From contig NC_019869.2 in assembly GCF_002234675.1 (NCBI RefSeq), positions 15,981,015-16,045,014 on the forward strand: 64,000 nt of DNA, in the 5' to 3' direction. The position numbers and the translations under genes are program-made. Positions 48,001 to 60,600 of the stretch are shown one piece after another. Source of the DNA: Oryzias latipes. Its lineage: Eukaryota > Chordata > Actinopteri > Beloniformes > Adrianichthyidae. A model generated the notes under the pieces. It was not told the origin of the DNA. It saw only the letters and a program-made list of their open reading frames with translations, and did not search any database. The first letter of the stretch is position 1. Each line of letters starts with the position of its first letter.

Positions 48001-51000
48001 AACTAATCAGACGGTGAACGCTTACCGGTAGTTTTGTTTGGTTTCAGTTTTACATTTAATTTAAAGTCTGGTTTCAGTCAGTTGATCAGATGATTGTGTC
48101 TTTCATTGTTAAAGACCCACTCCAATGAATGTTTCTGTCACATTTTTCTCATGGTGAAGGACACATTTAAAGAAAATTAGGCTTAAAATAGAATTTCTGA
48201 GTATTTCTTTATTCAAATGGTTGTGAATCAGGACCAGATGAAAAAATGCTGTTGGAAAAGGCTTGTAGATGTAACATGGAAGCTACTACGGCAACCCACA
48301 AGCTCCCTGCTGCGCTTCATTTCCATGCATCCACTTGCAGACAAATAGATCCGTGTACGTCTTCGCTTTCCTCGTCTGAGCTGGAATCGGGCACAGAACT
48401 GTACGGATGGATTGTTCTGATATTGCTCTGCATTTTTGTTGCATCAGTTATTCTAGGTTGGAGTTATGGGGGCCTGTAAGCTAACGAGAGAGCAGGCGAA
48501 AAGATGAATGATGGGAAGGGGGCGCGCTTACTCCACGGCAACAGCCACAACTCAGAGACAAGTTTCTAGTGAACCGCTGCCGCTCTGCAGGAACTCTGTC
48601 AAAAAAAAACACTCTGTTTTTTTTATTTTAGCTAAAAACGGCATAATCATAATTAAAAGACCACTGGGAACACATTTAAAATGGATTTTAAAAAAGATCA
48701 GAGTGGGACTTTAATGATCACGTGGAACAACATTTCAAGTCTTGCATGAGCCAATCAGACTGTGAAAGCTTTGTTTTGTTTGGTTTCAAATTTTACTTTT
48801 GTTTTTAAAGTCTGGATTCAGTCAGACCATCACTTTTTTAAATCTTTTTTTTGTTAGGCAAACAGCAGCCTGATTCTCTGAGTCAGTCTTAGTAAGAGAC
48901 CTTACACTCATTCAGTGATTATAATTGAAAATGTTACAAAGATAACCAGATATGCTAGTATACATATTATTTAAAATTAGTAGATTTATGAAAGAAAATC
49001 TCTTTCTTTGCTTGCGAAAATTAGAAATCATTTAAATATGTTCTCAATCTTTTGCAAAAAGCTTCATGTTTTCCTAGTTGAGGTTAAGATGCAACACTTT
49101 GAGGGTAACAAAGAGAATATTAAAAACAAGAATACTGTGGTATACTAAATGAATAAACTATAATTAGGCTTGCACAATATACCGCAAATTTATCGTTATC
49201 GCGAAATCAAGCTGTGCAATATGCATACCGCAAAAGACGGCAAAAATCGCAATAAATGATTACCTTAAATGTGCTTAAACAAACTCATGGCAGCTTGAAA
49301 TATTGAACAAATGAAATAAATCCCTTTATGCATTTAACCAATCAGAAGGACCCGTTTACGTTTTTGATCAATCAGATGAGCCCTTTTATGTTTGATGTTT
49401 GCCTCCTACGTCGACAAGGGTCATTTGGAGTATAATTTTTAAACTGTTGCATTGAAATGGAAATGATGTTTTTGTTTTTTTTTGCTATTTGTTTAAATAC
49501 CGCAATTTATATTGTTATCGCAATATTAATTACCAATATCGCATATCGCGAGTTTTCCTCATATCGTGCAGCCCTAACTATAATAATTATTTAGCTCTAG
49601 TGGACCATAGCTTAATACAGCTAATATACAACAACACGTCTATTCTATCACTTAAACCTAAGAGATTTACAGAATATTATTGTATCTAAATTAAACCAAA
49701 AATATAACTTCCTTACAGAGGGATGTAAACTTTTTCCTAAAACTCGTAGTGTTTAATAGGTTAGGATTTACTCATACTATCAACGCCTTAAATAATAAAT
49801 AACACTGCAGCTTCCAGACATCATTACTTTGACCTGGATGAGGACATGAACCTACAAAGGGAAGCAGTAGCTTCAACTGCACAAGAAATGGATAATATTT
49901 TAATTTTGCTCAAAAGGTGTTGCAGTAAATTATTAAAAAATGACAATAAACTGCAAATTTCTGCTTTTGTTTTGATAAAAGCATGTCAATGATTGCTTTT
50001 GGAATTAAAATATAAAAATAAAATAAAAAACAAACCGGTTTTAAGTCAAATGAAACTTTGTTAATCTATAAACTGTGATTTGGTGCAGCTTCAAAGCTGT
50101 AAAAAGCTTTGATTTAGAAGCTCCACGATACATGAATGCAGACGCTCATGCACATGCACGAGCAGGCAGACACAAACACACAGAGGAGGTCAGAAAGCCG
50201 CCGGCTGGGTACCGTGTGTGCTGCTGCAGGTGACTGAGCTGCCTGAATGTTTTCTGGCAGTAGGTGCAGGTGTAGGGCTTGGCCCCGCTGTGGATGCGGA
50301 TGTGCTGGGACAGGTAGCTGGAGTTGGCAAACGACTTGGAGCAGTGAGGACACTTGTGGGGCTTTGCCTCCGTATGGGACTTGGCGTGGATCTGCATATC
50401 CGACTTGCTGAAAAAAGTCACCGCACACATCCGGCACCTTGCAGGTTAGGAGGCAATTAAAAAAAAAAGCCTTAGTCAGTAAGAATAGAAAGACAACACT
50501 AAAAGTTTTTTTTAATTCCAATTTAATATCTTCCAGTCACCTGTAGGACTTGGGGCCGTCTTTGCTGGTATGATCATCCTCATCGTTAGACAGATCATAT
50601 GGGTCAGCAGTGTGATGCTGCAACACAATAAAAACAATTTTTGAGGATGAAATACTGATTGCTAGCAATCAAAATGGAGCCCTTAAAAACTAGACATAGC
50701 CTCACCTGTCCTCCAGCAGCAAGGTGAGCCAATATTAATGCATCACTTCCTGGAGGGAGGACCCCGCCCACTCTCCCCATCCCCTGTTTGCTCTTTCTGC
50801 CTCGCTTTGATGGCGTCGGCATGACAACTGCAGGAGGAACAGCAACATCGTCTTTCTTATCTAAAAAAAGAACGAGTTCTAAATGAAAATACGATCAGAC
50901 ATAACTAACACGAAAGTAAATTAATCTACAAAAGTAGGCGACGTGGGAGGTTTTGCAGCATCAGACAGCTCATTAAAAGCTGTGGAGTTGTTGGACCCAC

Positions 51001-52700
51001 ACCTCCTCTTTAAAATCACCAACCACACTTTCCCAAAATCCCTTTATCCGTAGCCACTCCCACGTGTAAGGAGCGGCGTATGTGCATATGTGAAATGTAA
51101 ACACAGCTAGTGGCAGCAGTAAAGTCGTGGTGACCTGCAGCGGTGGATTACCTGTATTTGATGGGTGCAATGCAGACACTATCATGGTGGTGGCAGAGGG
51201 GGGTCCAGTTACAAACGACTGAGTTGAGGCTGTTGGGACAAGCGTGCCTTGAGGGGTGGTGATCACTAACCCAGCTAAGAAGAGAAGCAAGTGTTATCTG
51301 ACAAACTAGTCTCTCACCACAGGGGTCGACTATAACCTTCTTTGTAACAATGTAGGCAACCAAAACTACAAATAATAGCAAAAATACGGCGGAGTCTTAA
51401 AATATACTTTTTTAGACAGCAAGTACAAAATACTGACAAATAATGGAATCTCTTCCTCAACCATGTTATTTAAATGACACAAACAAAGAAAAAGCTTTGT
51501 TTTGATGATGATGTCATTTGTTGAAGTCTCACTCACCTGCAGTCATGATCCCAGTGGAGGGAACAGGCACAACAGTGACGTTCTGGGAGGTGTGAGACTG
51601 GTGTAAATGCCCCCCGACTGCACTCAATGAGGCGCCACTGCTGTTTCCGCCAACTCCTGCACCACTACCACCCCCTTCTTGTTTTGGGACCACCCGCACC
51701 CCAGATCCTGGGTCCACTGAGCTTGGGATGGCAAGCACAGCTGTAGGAAAGTGGGGGGATGATGTGGAAGATGCAGAAGAATGAGGGAAAGGAGGTCCAT
51801 TGGCTTTCTCTGGACCCAGCTGCTCCTTTGCCTTGTTTAGGAACATGGCGTTCTCGATCTAGACGGCAGTGAGAAAGCGAGGTAAAGAAGGAAGAATGAA
51901 AAAGGACAGGAAACGAGTGATGGTGAAGGTAAAAGGTTTAATAAAGGGGGTAGGACAAGAATGATAAGGATTTTAAAAAGTTGAGGAAAGAAAAAAGACA
52001 AAGAGTGATGGTTGTAAAGATTTTTTAGAAGTAAGGTTAAAAAAACAGAAAAAAGGAAAGGGGTGGAATGGGGGCAGGTGAAGCAAAAATCAGGACAGGA
52101 CATCACAAGAGAGATAAGAACATGCAGACAGAATGGAAGACGGTAGGAATGGTTAAAGGTGGGTAAAGTGCATGAAAAAATAAGGGAACAGGGGTTAAGG
52201 GAAGAACATGTGTCACAGTTGGTCAAAACGTGTAGAAAGGCAGGAATAAAATGTGGCAAAGAGTTATAAAAAGAGTGAAAGATGGATTGGATAAGGAAGA
52301 GACAAAAGAGAAGAAATAATAAGAGAGAAGAAAAAACAAATGCACGGTGAGATGCAAAAAGAAAGTTTGAAAAAAAGGAACAAAGAAGAAATAAGATGAG
52401 AGTGGAGAAGGACAGGAGTAATCTTGTGATTGCATTACTGCACCGAGAAATAATACTCAAAAACACACGTAAAAGCCTTAAAGTGAGAATGTAATCATAT
52501 TTGGCTGTGGCATAAAAAAAAAATGTAAATCTTTTTTCTGATGCAATGCAATCTTCCAAGGCTTGCAGTTTTGTCAGAACACATACCACTATACCTTATG
52601 CATTTAAAGACAATTCCAATAATAAGGTTGTCTCTACCTGTCCTTGTACAGTGGGGACGGGAGACCAAAAGTATGATGAGTTGAAATGGGAATCGTCCAT
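45002..52700 (-). CDS. znf384: ZNF384-type (CIZ/NMP4) C2H2 zinc-finger protein
   Basis: A nuclear-matrix-associated transcription factor that binds A/T-rich DNA. Ten coding exons join in phase: 52700-52638, 51858-51537, 51274-51152, 50860-50706, 50617-50541, 50437-50213, 47342-47175, 46460-46382, 46250-46092, 45427-45002, giving 598 residues (human 577). It begins MDDSHFNSSYFWSPVPTVQG (human MEESHFNSNPYFWPSIPTVS). VTVVPVPSTGIMTAG and GLVITTPQGTL are conserved. A basic PSKRGRKSKQ stretch may act as an NLS. Eight C2H2 fingers (about 247-475) start CRMCAVTFFSKSDMQIH. An RG-rich box precedes the conserved end HKDLCLTVSTSAIQVEHMNS. Exon 47342-47175 is a symmetric 168-bp cassette that duplicates the two fingers of the preceding exon. 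In zebrafish the MHC-linked copy is called znf384l, so the paralogue name is uncertain. Confidence 0.92.
45464..45690 (+). mobile_element. hAT-like terminal fragment in znf384 intron
   Basis: It begins CAGTGGTTCCCAACCCTTTT and continues with ACCGGTTTAATGTCAGACAA and GGTCCGGCCTG, a common vertebrate hAT end. No partner terminus or target duplication was found, so it is a fragment with an approximate right end. Confidence 0.6.
47175..47342 (-). CDS. znf384: znf384 duplicated zinc-finger cassette exon
   Basis: A 168-base exon (56 codons, both ends phase 2) encoding NHTEAKPHKCPHCSKSFANS, then SYLSQHIRIHTGAKPYSCSF and CQKTFRQLSHLQQHTR. It is almost a repeat of the last two fingers of the previous exon (50437-50213). 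Because it is symmetric, skipping leaves a six-finger protein in frame and inclusion gives eight fingers. Splice sites are TTAG| before and CACACG|GTACTG after it. Confidence 0.85.
47591..47666 (+). repeat. CT/GT simple repeat
   Basis: An interrupted (CT)n run (about 47591-47630) followed by (GT)n (about 47637-47666), inside a znf384 intron. Confidence 0.85.
48004..48832 (+). repeat. Pair of similar 80-90 bp sequences flanking the MITE
   Basis: About 48004-48090 (AATCAGACGGTGAACGCTTA, then TTTTGTTTGGTTTCA and TTTAAAGTCTGGTTTCAGTC) recurs with changes at about 48752-48832 (AATCAGACTGTGAAAGCTTT, TTTTGTTTGGTTTCA, AAAGTCTGGATTCAGTC). The MITE sits between the two copies. Confidence 0.65.
48109..48714. 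mobile_element. MITE with TTAAAGACCCACTC termini
   Basis: The left end TTAAAGACCCACTCC and the right end GAGTGGGACTTTAA are inverted repeats with one internal mismatch. TTAA at both ends could be a piggyBac-type target duplication, but it could equally belong to the TIR. About 606 bp and non-coding (77- and 68-codon frames have no domain). It lies in the long znf384 intron between a pair of similar flanking sequences. Confidence 0.7.
49165..49576. mobile_element. hAT MITE with 8-bp target duplication
   Basis: The left end TAGGCTTGCACAATAT and the right end ATATCGTGCAGCCCTA are imperfect inverted repeats. ACTATAAT flanks both sides (49157-49164 and 49577-49584). The 8-bp duplication places it in hAT. 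The interior repeats ATATCGC/ATACCGC motifs. It is 412 bp, non-coding, in the znf384 intron. Confidence 0.9.
51880..52450 (+). repeat. Purine-rich intronic tract
   Basis: About 570 bases of znf384 intron strongly enriched in A and G on plus, and so pyrimidine-rich in the transcript. This bias creates the 250-codon minus frame (51837-52589), rich in Phe, Leu and Ser, which is not a gene. Confidence 0.7.
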
Positions 52701-54600
52701 TATTTCTGTAATTAAAAAGCAACACACTTAGAAAACACCTGTCCTCCCCATCTCCATCGATATTTCCAAATTTTTCTGTCACATGAGAAGAGACCATGCA
52801 CAGCTGCTTTTTGATCAGCTAACGTCTTTATTCCGTGCATTCTCTCTTTCACGGCTGACATAAGGAGTGTTAGCTTAGACAAGGACAGAGAAGCTAGACA
52901 GACTATGCTTCATGATTTCTCTGAAAAATCCATCCCATGCAAAAATAATCATAATAAAGTTCCAGCTTTTGTGATTTTTTTTCAATAACTGAGCATACCA
53001 GGTGAGGAGGATGGTAAATGACTTTGCAAAGATGCTCAATCAGGGGGAATGCACTGCATCAAAAATCTGCATGAGGACGAAAATGGAGGAAAACACAATT
53101 GATCACATTTTTTTCCCCTTTTTCTGATTTAGTCCACATCTTTAATAATTGCTGACACTTGTGTGCTGCTTTAGTGAACGGGATATTCCATCAGCACCAG
53201 AGCCGTTTAAAACAAATCTTAACATTTTTTTTTAAGAACACCATCATACAAGCTCTAAAAACTGGGTTGCCAAGTCTCAGACTTGCTCAAACAAATATTT
53301 CTGTTCTCTTATAATCACAGACAGATACAGGCCTGTTTATATTTGTGAGACAGTGGAAAAAATGTTTTGGTCCCATTTTTATTTTTTGCATGCATACTCG
53401 CTTCATTGCCCACATGTATTTTTTTTTTTTTTGCAGTTTTAACATTTTTGTTTTCTGAATCCATTCAGTGCAGGAGGATACCATGCAATCTTATTGCGCA
53501 CACAGTTGTGCAATAGCATAACATGATATATAGGGCGTGCATGTAGTCCATTTTAGTCCATTTACTGGTGCTTAGCATGGAGAAAAAGAGTCTGTTAGAG
53601 ATTTTAGAAGAGTGCATGAAAAATAAATAGCATTTTCTCATGCAAACCTTTAGCAATATCAGCCTTATTTCGACGAAGCTGAAGCAACCATTAGTGAAAG
53701 AGACAAATTAGCTAATAGCCAACATGCTGTAGCCATTTTGCAACTCAACGTAAAACAGAAGAGGCATTATATTGGTGAATTTCAATGTCAATGTTTCAGT
53801 GAACTGAGAGCCATTTTTGACGAGAGGGAAGAAGCTGCAACACTGTGGCACAGCTAGCTAGGAGCTAGCGCTAGCAGTGATTTGAGTTGACTTAAAACAT
53901 TAAATTAAATGGTTAAAAACCATCTTGCAAAGTCTAGGCACAGATGGTACGCTGCAACCAAATAGCTGCCGCGGGCTAAATTGGTTATCTGGGGATGGCA
54001 CAAACATGGCTAACGTTAGCTGCTTAACGCTAAGAAAAGGGGGCAAGCTAACTTGCCTCCATTAATTTTCTCCTTTTGTTCGTTGGCTTTCTCTAGCTAG
54101 AATGAGGCCTCTATATTCATATGCTCCGCCGGTTGGCCGACGAGCAAACAAAACTAGCCTTGCTCCCTACGCCTCCATTCCTCACTGTCTGTTCATCTCG
54201 CAGCGAAAAAATAAAAAAAAGACGGACAGAAAAAAAAAAAAGTCGAGGGAAAAAAAAAACAAGGCAGAAAAAAAACGTCGACGCCGCTGTCTCTGTTGGA
54301 GACGCAGCTTCAAGAAGACTTCCGGTGACTGGGACAACGGTGCTCTCAGACACACTGAAAATTACTGTTAATTAACAACAGACTTATAACTCCTGCAAGA
54401 ATTACCGGTGAACTGGACTCCCTTTCAACCCCCCCGGAGCTTCCTTGGGTCGGGACAGTTAGGAAACTTTGTCCAAATCCGCCCCTCAAAGCTCTCAGTT
54501 ATGCCTTTTTTCTTCGATTTTTTTCCCTTTCCCCCCCTCCAGCTCTTAACGCGTCAGGGCGGACCACGTTAAGCAGGCGCGCTTCCGGTTTTTTCTTTCA
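52701..54600 (-). promoter_or_regulatory. znf384 5' region: UTR intron and CpG-rich promoter
   Basis: The first coding exon follows an acceptor (AATTACAG|AAATAATG), so a noncoding exon lies upstream. The most likely promoter is the GC- and CpG-richer stretch at about 54050-54600, with several GCCGACG/TTCCGG-type motifs. I could not fix the donor or start site. Nothing else coding is recognised; 53287-53656 frames lack domains. Confidence 0.4.
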
Positions 54601-55258
54601 AAATAAAGCAGCACGTGAGTCGTTTATTATTAATTTGCCTAATGTTAGTTAATTTTTGTAGCTGTAAAACCGTATAAATAATGTGGTAAATTGGTAAATA
54701 AACTCACTTTACAGTATGGGTAGAAAACTGAAAAATGTTAACTTGTACAGCACTCGCAGATGTTCAAACCTTTGTAAATCAAAATAATAAGTAATGTAAA
54801 AAAATAACGTAATAGAAACGTTCCGTTGGTATCAATTTCTCAGTTTTTAATTAGTAGTACTGTCACATGGATACTTTTCTTTTCTAATCTGTAATTTCAT
54901 CGGTATACCATACAAATATTAAAATTGTTTGACTTACTCCTCCAAATAGTTAAATTTTATCAAAATGACCAAACAATCCACGTGTGCAGTGTTTCCGGTG
55001 TTTTTGTTCAGCTGAATCCAAAACATCACTGTGCAATATTAGTATTTTAAAGCATTAATTGTTTTTTATAATAATGTGTACAGATGACAACTTTAGAAAA
55101 TTGATGTTTAAATGAATATTTAAACATATAAAATTGAATTAAAATCGTAATTTTACCTATAAATTATTTGACTACAAATTTTACCTATAAATTATTTGAC
55201 TACAAAAGGGGAAATTTAAATATTTAAGTAAAAAAACAACATTTTAAAATACAAACCT
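54601..55258. other. AT-rich spacer between flot1 and znf384
   Basis: No gene or clear repeat recognised. A short stretch (AAATTTTACCTATAAATTAT) is duplicated in tandem near 55150-55205. Confidence 0.4.
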
Positions 55259-57643
55259 TTTATTAAGCATATTTGCCGGCCATAGTAAGTTGGTGAAGGT
55301 TCTCATTTATCCAAATGACTTGGTTGTAGTTGATCTTTAAAACTGATGTCGGTTTTAAGTTTAGACACCATGACTCAACTTCAAGATAGACATAATAGGT
55401 AAAACATAAATAAAAAAGGAAAACCAAACAGTTTTTTTTTTGAAAATTTAGCAGTAAAACCATACAAAAACAATGCAATAATACATGCATAACTCAAATA
55501 TGTGAACAAAATTAATGCATATGAGAGGCTCATGTTTTCAATAAAGTATTACTTCTTGAAAAACATTTGGGACATGGGTCTTGGTTTAGGATTTAATACA
55601 TATATTGTGTGTACATGAAAGTAGTTGCAATCTTTTTGAAAGACAATGCCTCCGCGTTTCACCGACAATGGATAAACACGACTAAACGGCCCCTAGTGTT
55701 TAAACAAAAGAATAGCTGACACCAGTGTTTACAATAACAAAAAGTCTCTAACTTTCAGACTTTTACACATTTCTGCTGATACACAGAGGATTCTCTTGGA
55801 TTAGTAGTGCTGTTAGTGTTACTCCTGATACAGTCAATCCTAAGATAAATATCAAATGTATAGTGCATCATACACGTCATAAATAGTATCACTTTAGTAC
55901 CACTGCACTAAAAACATAACAGAAGCACAATGATATCTATTTTCTTTCTAGAAGCAGCAAACAAGATATTTCTTACTTTGACAAAACCACAGCACCACAG
56001 TCTGGTCCTGCTCGGAAATAAAATCCCGTTGCTATTTCAAGTGTGACAGGTGCTGATGCGTGTGTAACAGCAAAGCTTATCTTTAAATAAACCCTTTATT
56101 CCTGCATTTCAGTCCCTCTAGCTGTACTGTTACCAGCACTGCTAATTGTCCAACAGGTAGACAAAAATGGTGAAGGAAACAAGAAAAAGTTACAAGAATT
56201 CAAGCATAAACTTTGAACTTTCATGTGGTTAAAAGAAAAAAAAATATGAAGGAAAGATATTGTCATTTCAATAGTGAGGTTCTTTTGTTTTAAAGCACAT
56301 TTTCATGCATTTATACATTTTCTAAAAACTATTTCACGTAATAGAATAAAAAGTGGAGTTCTGATGTGTAACACAAGACAGGATCATTTACAGCGACAGA
56401 GCCAAATTAAACACCACAACCAGCAGATGAATCAGTGTCGGCTGCATTGAGGAACTTTAGCTTGAACACATTTTGTGAATTATTTAAGGTAATGCAGAGA
56501 AAACTGAGAACATTTTAATGGCTGGTATAGCAAGGATGGTGAGAGGGATTCCTGATAATGACCATCCATTTTTAGATTTAAACTTCCCTGAAGCAAAACT
56601 ATCTTCAAGCATTTAGTTTTTTCTTTTCTTTGTGGCGACTAAGTTTGTTTCAGTTCTCTCAAAACAACTACACAAGTCCATCTTCATCCTTCATCTTTGG
56701 TTTCACACGTTAGATCTGCCTCAGAGCTGCTACAGTACCAGGGAAAAATAACACAAGACTTCTCAGTATAGTGATGCCTTTCTGAAGGACGGAAAAGTCA
56801 TCAATGAGGAAAATCTGTCTGGAAAATGCAAATAGCTCAAATTAAAATGAAAAAACCAAGTGTCACGAACACTAAAGCTGTTTCAGTTGATGAACATGCA
56901 TTATATACTTTAACATATTAAAGAGCGGCATAGTTTTGGGGCACAAGTTCTCGGTGCAACTGTTCAGCTAAAGATCCTGGAGCAAAAAGTGTAACAGATA
57001 AAAAGAGCATCTGGAAATGCAGACGGCGTAAAGAGCTGAATCCTACCGTACATTTTATCCTCTCTTCCATTTCTGCACAAAGCAAAAACTATTTTTCTAG
57101 ACATGTCAGTAGGATTACTAAAAGACAGTTTTGTATTCATGTTTAGATTACATGTTCATGCTAAGATGCACTTAAGGTTTGGCAGCAAGGCAGCGGACAG
57201 GCAGTCATGGAAACATTAAATGTAAACAGACAGTAGTGAGGAAAAAAAACCTCAGTTTGCTGCAAGTACACAGTAAAAAAGGAGGGAAAACGCTCGACTT
57301 TGGTGGATTTCAATCTGACTTAGATGAGTAACGTAGACAGGAGTTAAAATATTGTCATTTAAATACTTTGTGTTGAACGTTTACATAAACGGTGAAGGTG
57401 TTTCTGACCAGGGAAACAAAAGGGAAAAGACTGCAGCATCAACACTGACATTGCCAGACTTTTAGAAAGAAAAGCTCATGAACCCATGAGAGGAGAGCGT
57501 GACTCTTACAACGACAAGACAGAAAACACCTGAGGTATACAGCTGCACAGAAGAAGAAAGACAGGGGAGAATGTGGAGCGGCTAAGACGATGGAAATATA
57601 GATCTGTCTGCGCACTTCAGTTCCTGGTTTCAGTTGATTCTCT
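55259..57643 (-). other. Probable flot1 3' UTR
   Basis: About 2.4 kb after the flot1 stop with no recognised gene. It would end at a minus-strand AATAAA (55264-55259). The extent is inferred only from that signal; earlier signals could be used. Confidence 0.4.
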
Positions 57644-60600
57644 TCAGCCGGTACGAGAAGTCACCTGCAGAGAAGAAGAGAAAGACATTTTATGGTGATT
57701 ACTCCGTATAAATTAAACTCTGCTGCTCAGTATTGGTCCATTTGCGTTACCAGAGAGATGTTGACTCCCGTCAGCTTCTCCACGGCTTCGGGAAGGCGGG
57801 TCATGATGTCCAGCACCTCTCCTGACAGTTTTGCGGCGCCGATTTCCCCGGCTCCGCTGGACACCATGGTGATCTTGTGGGCTTGACTCAGAGGCTTGCT
57901 GATCTCCTCTGCCATCTGGTGTCCAGCAGAAATGACAACATTTTAAAACTAAAACACACTGACCTGATTTCCCCCCCCCGGAAAAGTAAAAAAAAGGAAG
58001 AAAAAGCAGAACTATCAGGTGATTTACTACAAAAACAACAAAAATTTAATAGTTATATTCATTCTATCCACTTTTATTACTTTCAGCCATTTTTATGTTA
58101 ATTTTCTTAACAAAATGACCATTTCTCTCCATAACTGTCACACGGGTGACAGTTTCAACATTGTGAAGGGACATCTCTCACCAGAGGCAGCTTCTCCATC
58201 AGCATGTCCACCATGGCTCCATCCTTATATTGCTGGAAGGCCTCCGCCTTCTTCGCCATCTGCTCCGCCTCCGCGCGGCCCATTGCCTCAATGGCGTACG
58301 CCTCAGCTTCGCCTTTAATCTGAAGGTGAAAAACGCACTTCATGAGGCTTTTTGTTACACAAATGTTATTTAGTTCAAGTGTCACAGGAAAGAGTGTCAT
58401 ACGAAATGTAACGACAGGATTCCTTTTTCACACTACAGCCTTAAAATTTGCCCCAAAGTGCTGAATGTGACACCAAGTTTGAAAGTCCACTACATTTCTG
58501 CGCTGATTGGAGATCTGACTGGAAAAGTGACAACCAATGTGAGATCACATTATATGGCACTCTAGAGTTTATAAATGCAAATATGTGACACTGTGTGATA
58601 GAAAGAAGAACGACCTCATGGAGCCGCATCCGTCATTCCGGACACAATGTACTAAAATGTCTCTCCAGAGTTCAGGCTAAGACGATGTCTCTACAGCAGA
58701 CAATCTCTCTGTTGAAAGAACAGCTACAGCAACTGTGGAAAAAGCCAGAACCGAATCCTCTTCAAATGTTCTAAAAGTTTCTTTACAACAAATTAGAAAG
58801 TAACTAAATATTTTTAAATGAGGATCATAGGACATAGCAAATTGGAAAGCAAGAAGTGTTTTATTGTTACTTCAGAATAAATCACCAGATTTCTACACAG
58901 TTAATGGTTAATGGTGTATCCTAATCCAGCATTTTCCTACCTTCCTTGAAGGTTCAAAGGGCTTTACAGCCACAGCCCCATTCATTCATGCACACACACA
59001 TTCACACACTTCACTGCCAAACACTGATGCCAACCTATAACCACTAGCAGGAATGTGGGGGTTCAGTGTCTTGTCCAAGGATACTTTCACACATGGGTGG
59101 GAACCGAACCTTTGATCTTCCAGTCAGAGGTTGACCGCTCTACCTCAGCACCACAGCCATGAACTAATCCATGTAGTTTGTGGGTTAATCATGTCTTGGC
59201 TGTGACTCACCCTTATAGACTCGGCCTCAGCTTCTGCCTCCATAATCATCTTCAGACTGGAGAAACAGATCAAAGTGCAGACAGTCACCACATTATTAGA
59301 CAACATCACTTGCTTCAAAAGTTCATAATGCAACCATGACACAAATCTTATCCGTAGAAACCAAAACATGTGGATACTTTGTTTGTTTTTTGGCCGCAGA
59401 GTGTGTAGGAGGCGATCAAGAAGCTAAAACTCACCGCTGAGCTTCAGCCAGCTTCTCCTGGCGGTAGCGCTCAGCCTCTGCAGGTTTCTTCACTTTGGCC
59501 TCCAGCTCCTTCTCCTTGCGGGTGATCTCCTGATCCTGCAGAAAGATCTGCTGGCTCCGCTCAACAACCTGGACCTGCATTCTCTCCTCCTCGATGCGCT
59601 GCTTTGTCTTTGCAACCTGCAAACAAAGATCGTTAAATATTTGTAGCTCTACCCATTTGGATTACTAAAAAATAAAAACATTAAATGATACAATATCAAA
59701 GACTATAGTAGTGATTTACCTGCAGCTGATAGGCCATCTCTGACTCCGCCTTCTTAGTGTTCACTTCAATATCATACGCTGCCTTTTTCAGCTCATAGTC
59801 TCTTTGGGCTTTCGCCATTTCAATGTCATTCTTGTACTGAGCTGATATTTTCTCCTGCATGGCGTGAGCCTCCTGTGGAGAGACGGAGGAGGAGGAGCAG
59901 AGAGGAGGAGAGTGAGGATCCACAGGAGAGAATCACAAAAACTGACTGAAGTCAGCAGGAAGCAAGCTGCCTGACAGATAGATGATGGGTGTCTATGTGC
60001 ACAGTTCACACAAAGCTTGATGACTTCCGAGGAGCAAAGTGAATGTTTTCACAGTGTCTCACCCGGATCACAGCATCCCTCTTGTTCAGAGCTTCTCCAA
60101 TGCGAGCGTCTTTCTGCACCTGTGCTGTTCGAGCCTTACCCAGCGAGTGCAGATAATCCTACACACCAAAGCAGAAGACAAGACCATAAGAAGAACCTTT
60201 TACCTTGTTCATTTTCGTTTGTGTCACACCAAAGACACACCTGGTCGTCATGGACGTCCTTGAGGGTGTAGCTGACCACGCTGATCCCCATGTTAACCAG
60301 GTCAGAAGAAGCCACTTTGAAAACCTGCTCTGAAAACTTTTTTCGATCTTTGTAGATTTCCTGATAGAAAAAACAAACAAAACCAAATTTCTTACTCTTC
60401 CAAGTCACAGGAATGAATCCACATTTTTTATTGAAAATGACCCCTCATTTGTGGTTTACTGTTGTCACCTATAGATCCCTATAGTGCTCCCAGATTTCAT
60501 AAAAATGTTTTTTTTTGTATTTAAATTTGGTACAAAACATATCTCCATTTAGAAGATTTAAAAGTCAGGAAGAAGAAAAAGACTGAAATGAATTATAAAT

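Noticed and set aside
51837-52589. 250-codon minus-strand frame
   Set aside because: It lies in a purine-rich intron of znf384; the pyrimidine-rich strand gives a Phe/Leu/Ser-rich frame without family likeness, and real exons flank it on the same strand.
58920-59160. Possible tRNA gene on minus
   Set aside because: Same reasoning: a tRNA-derived SINE with a dispersed-repeat body.
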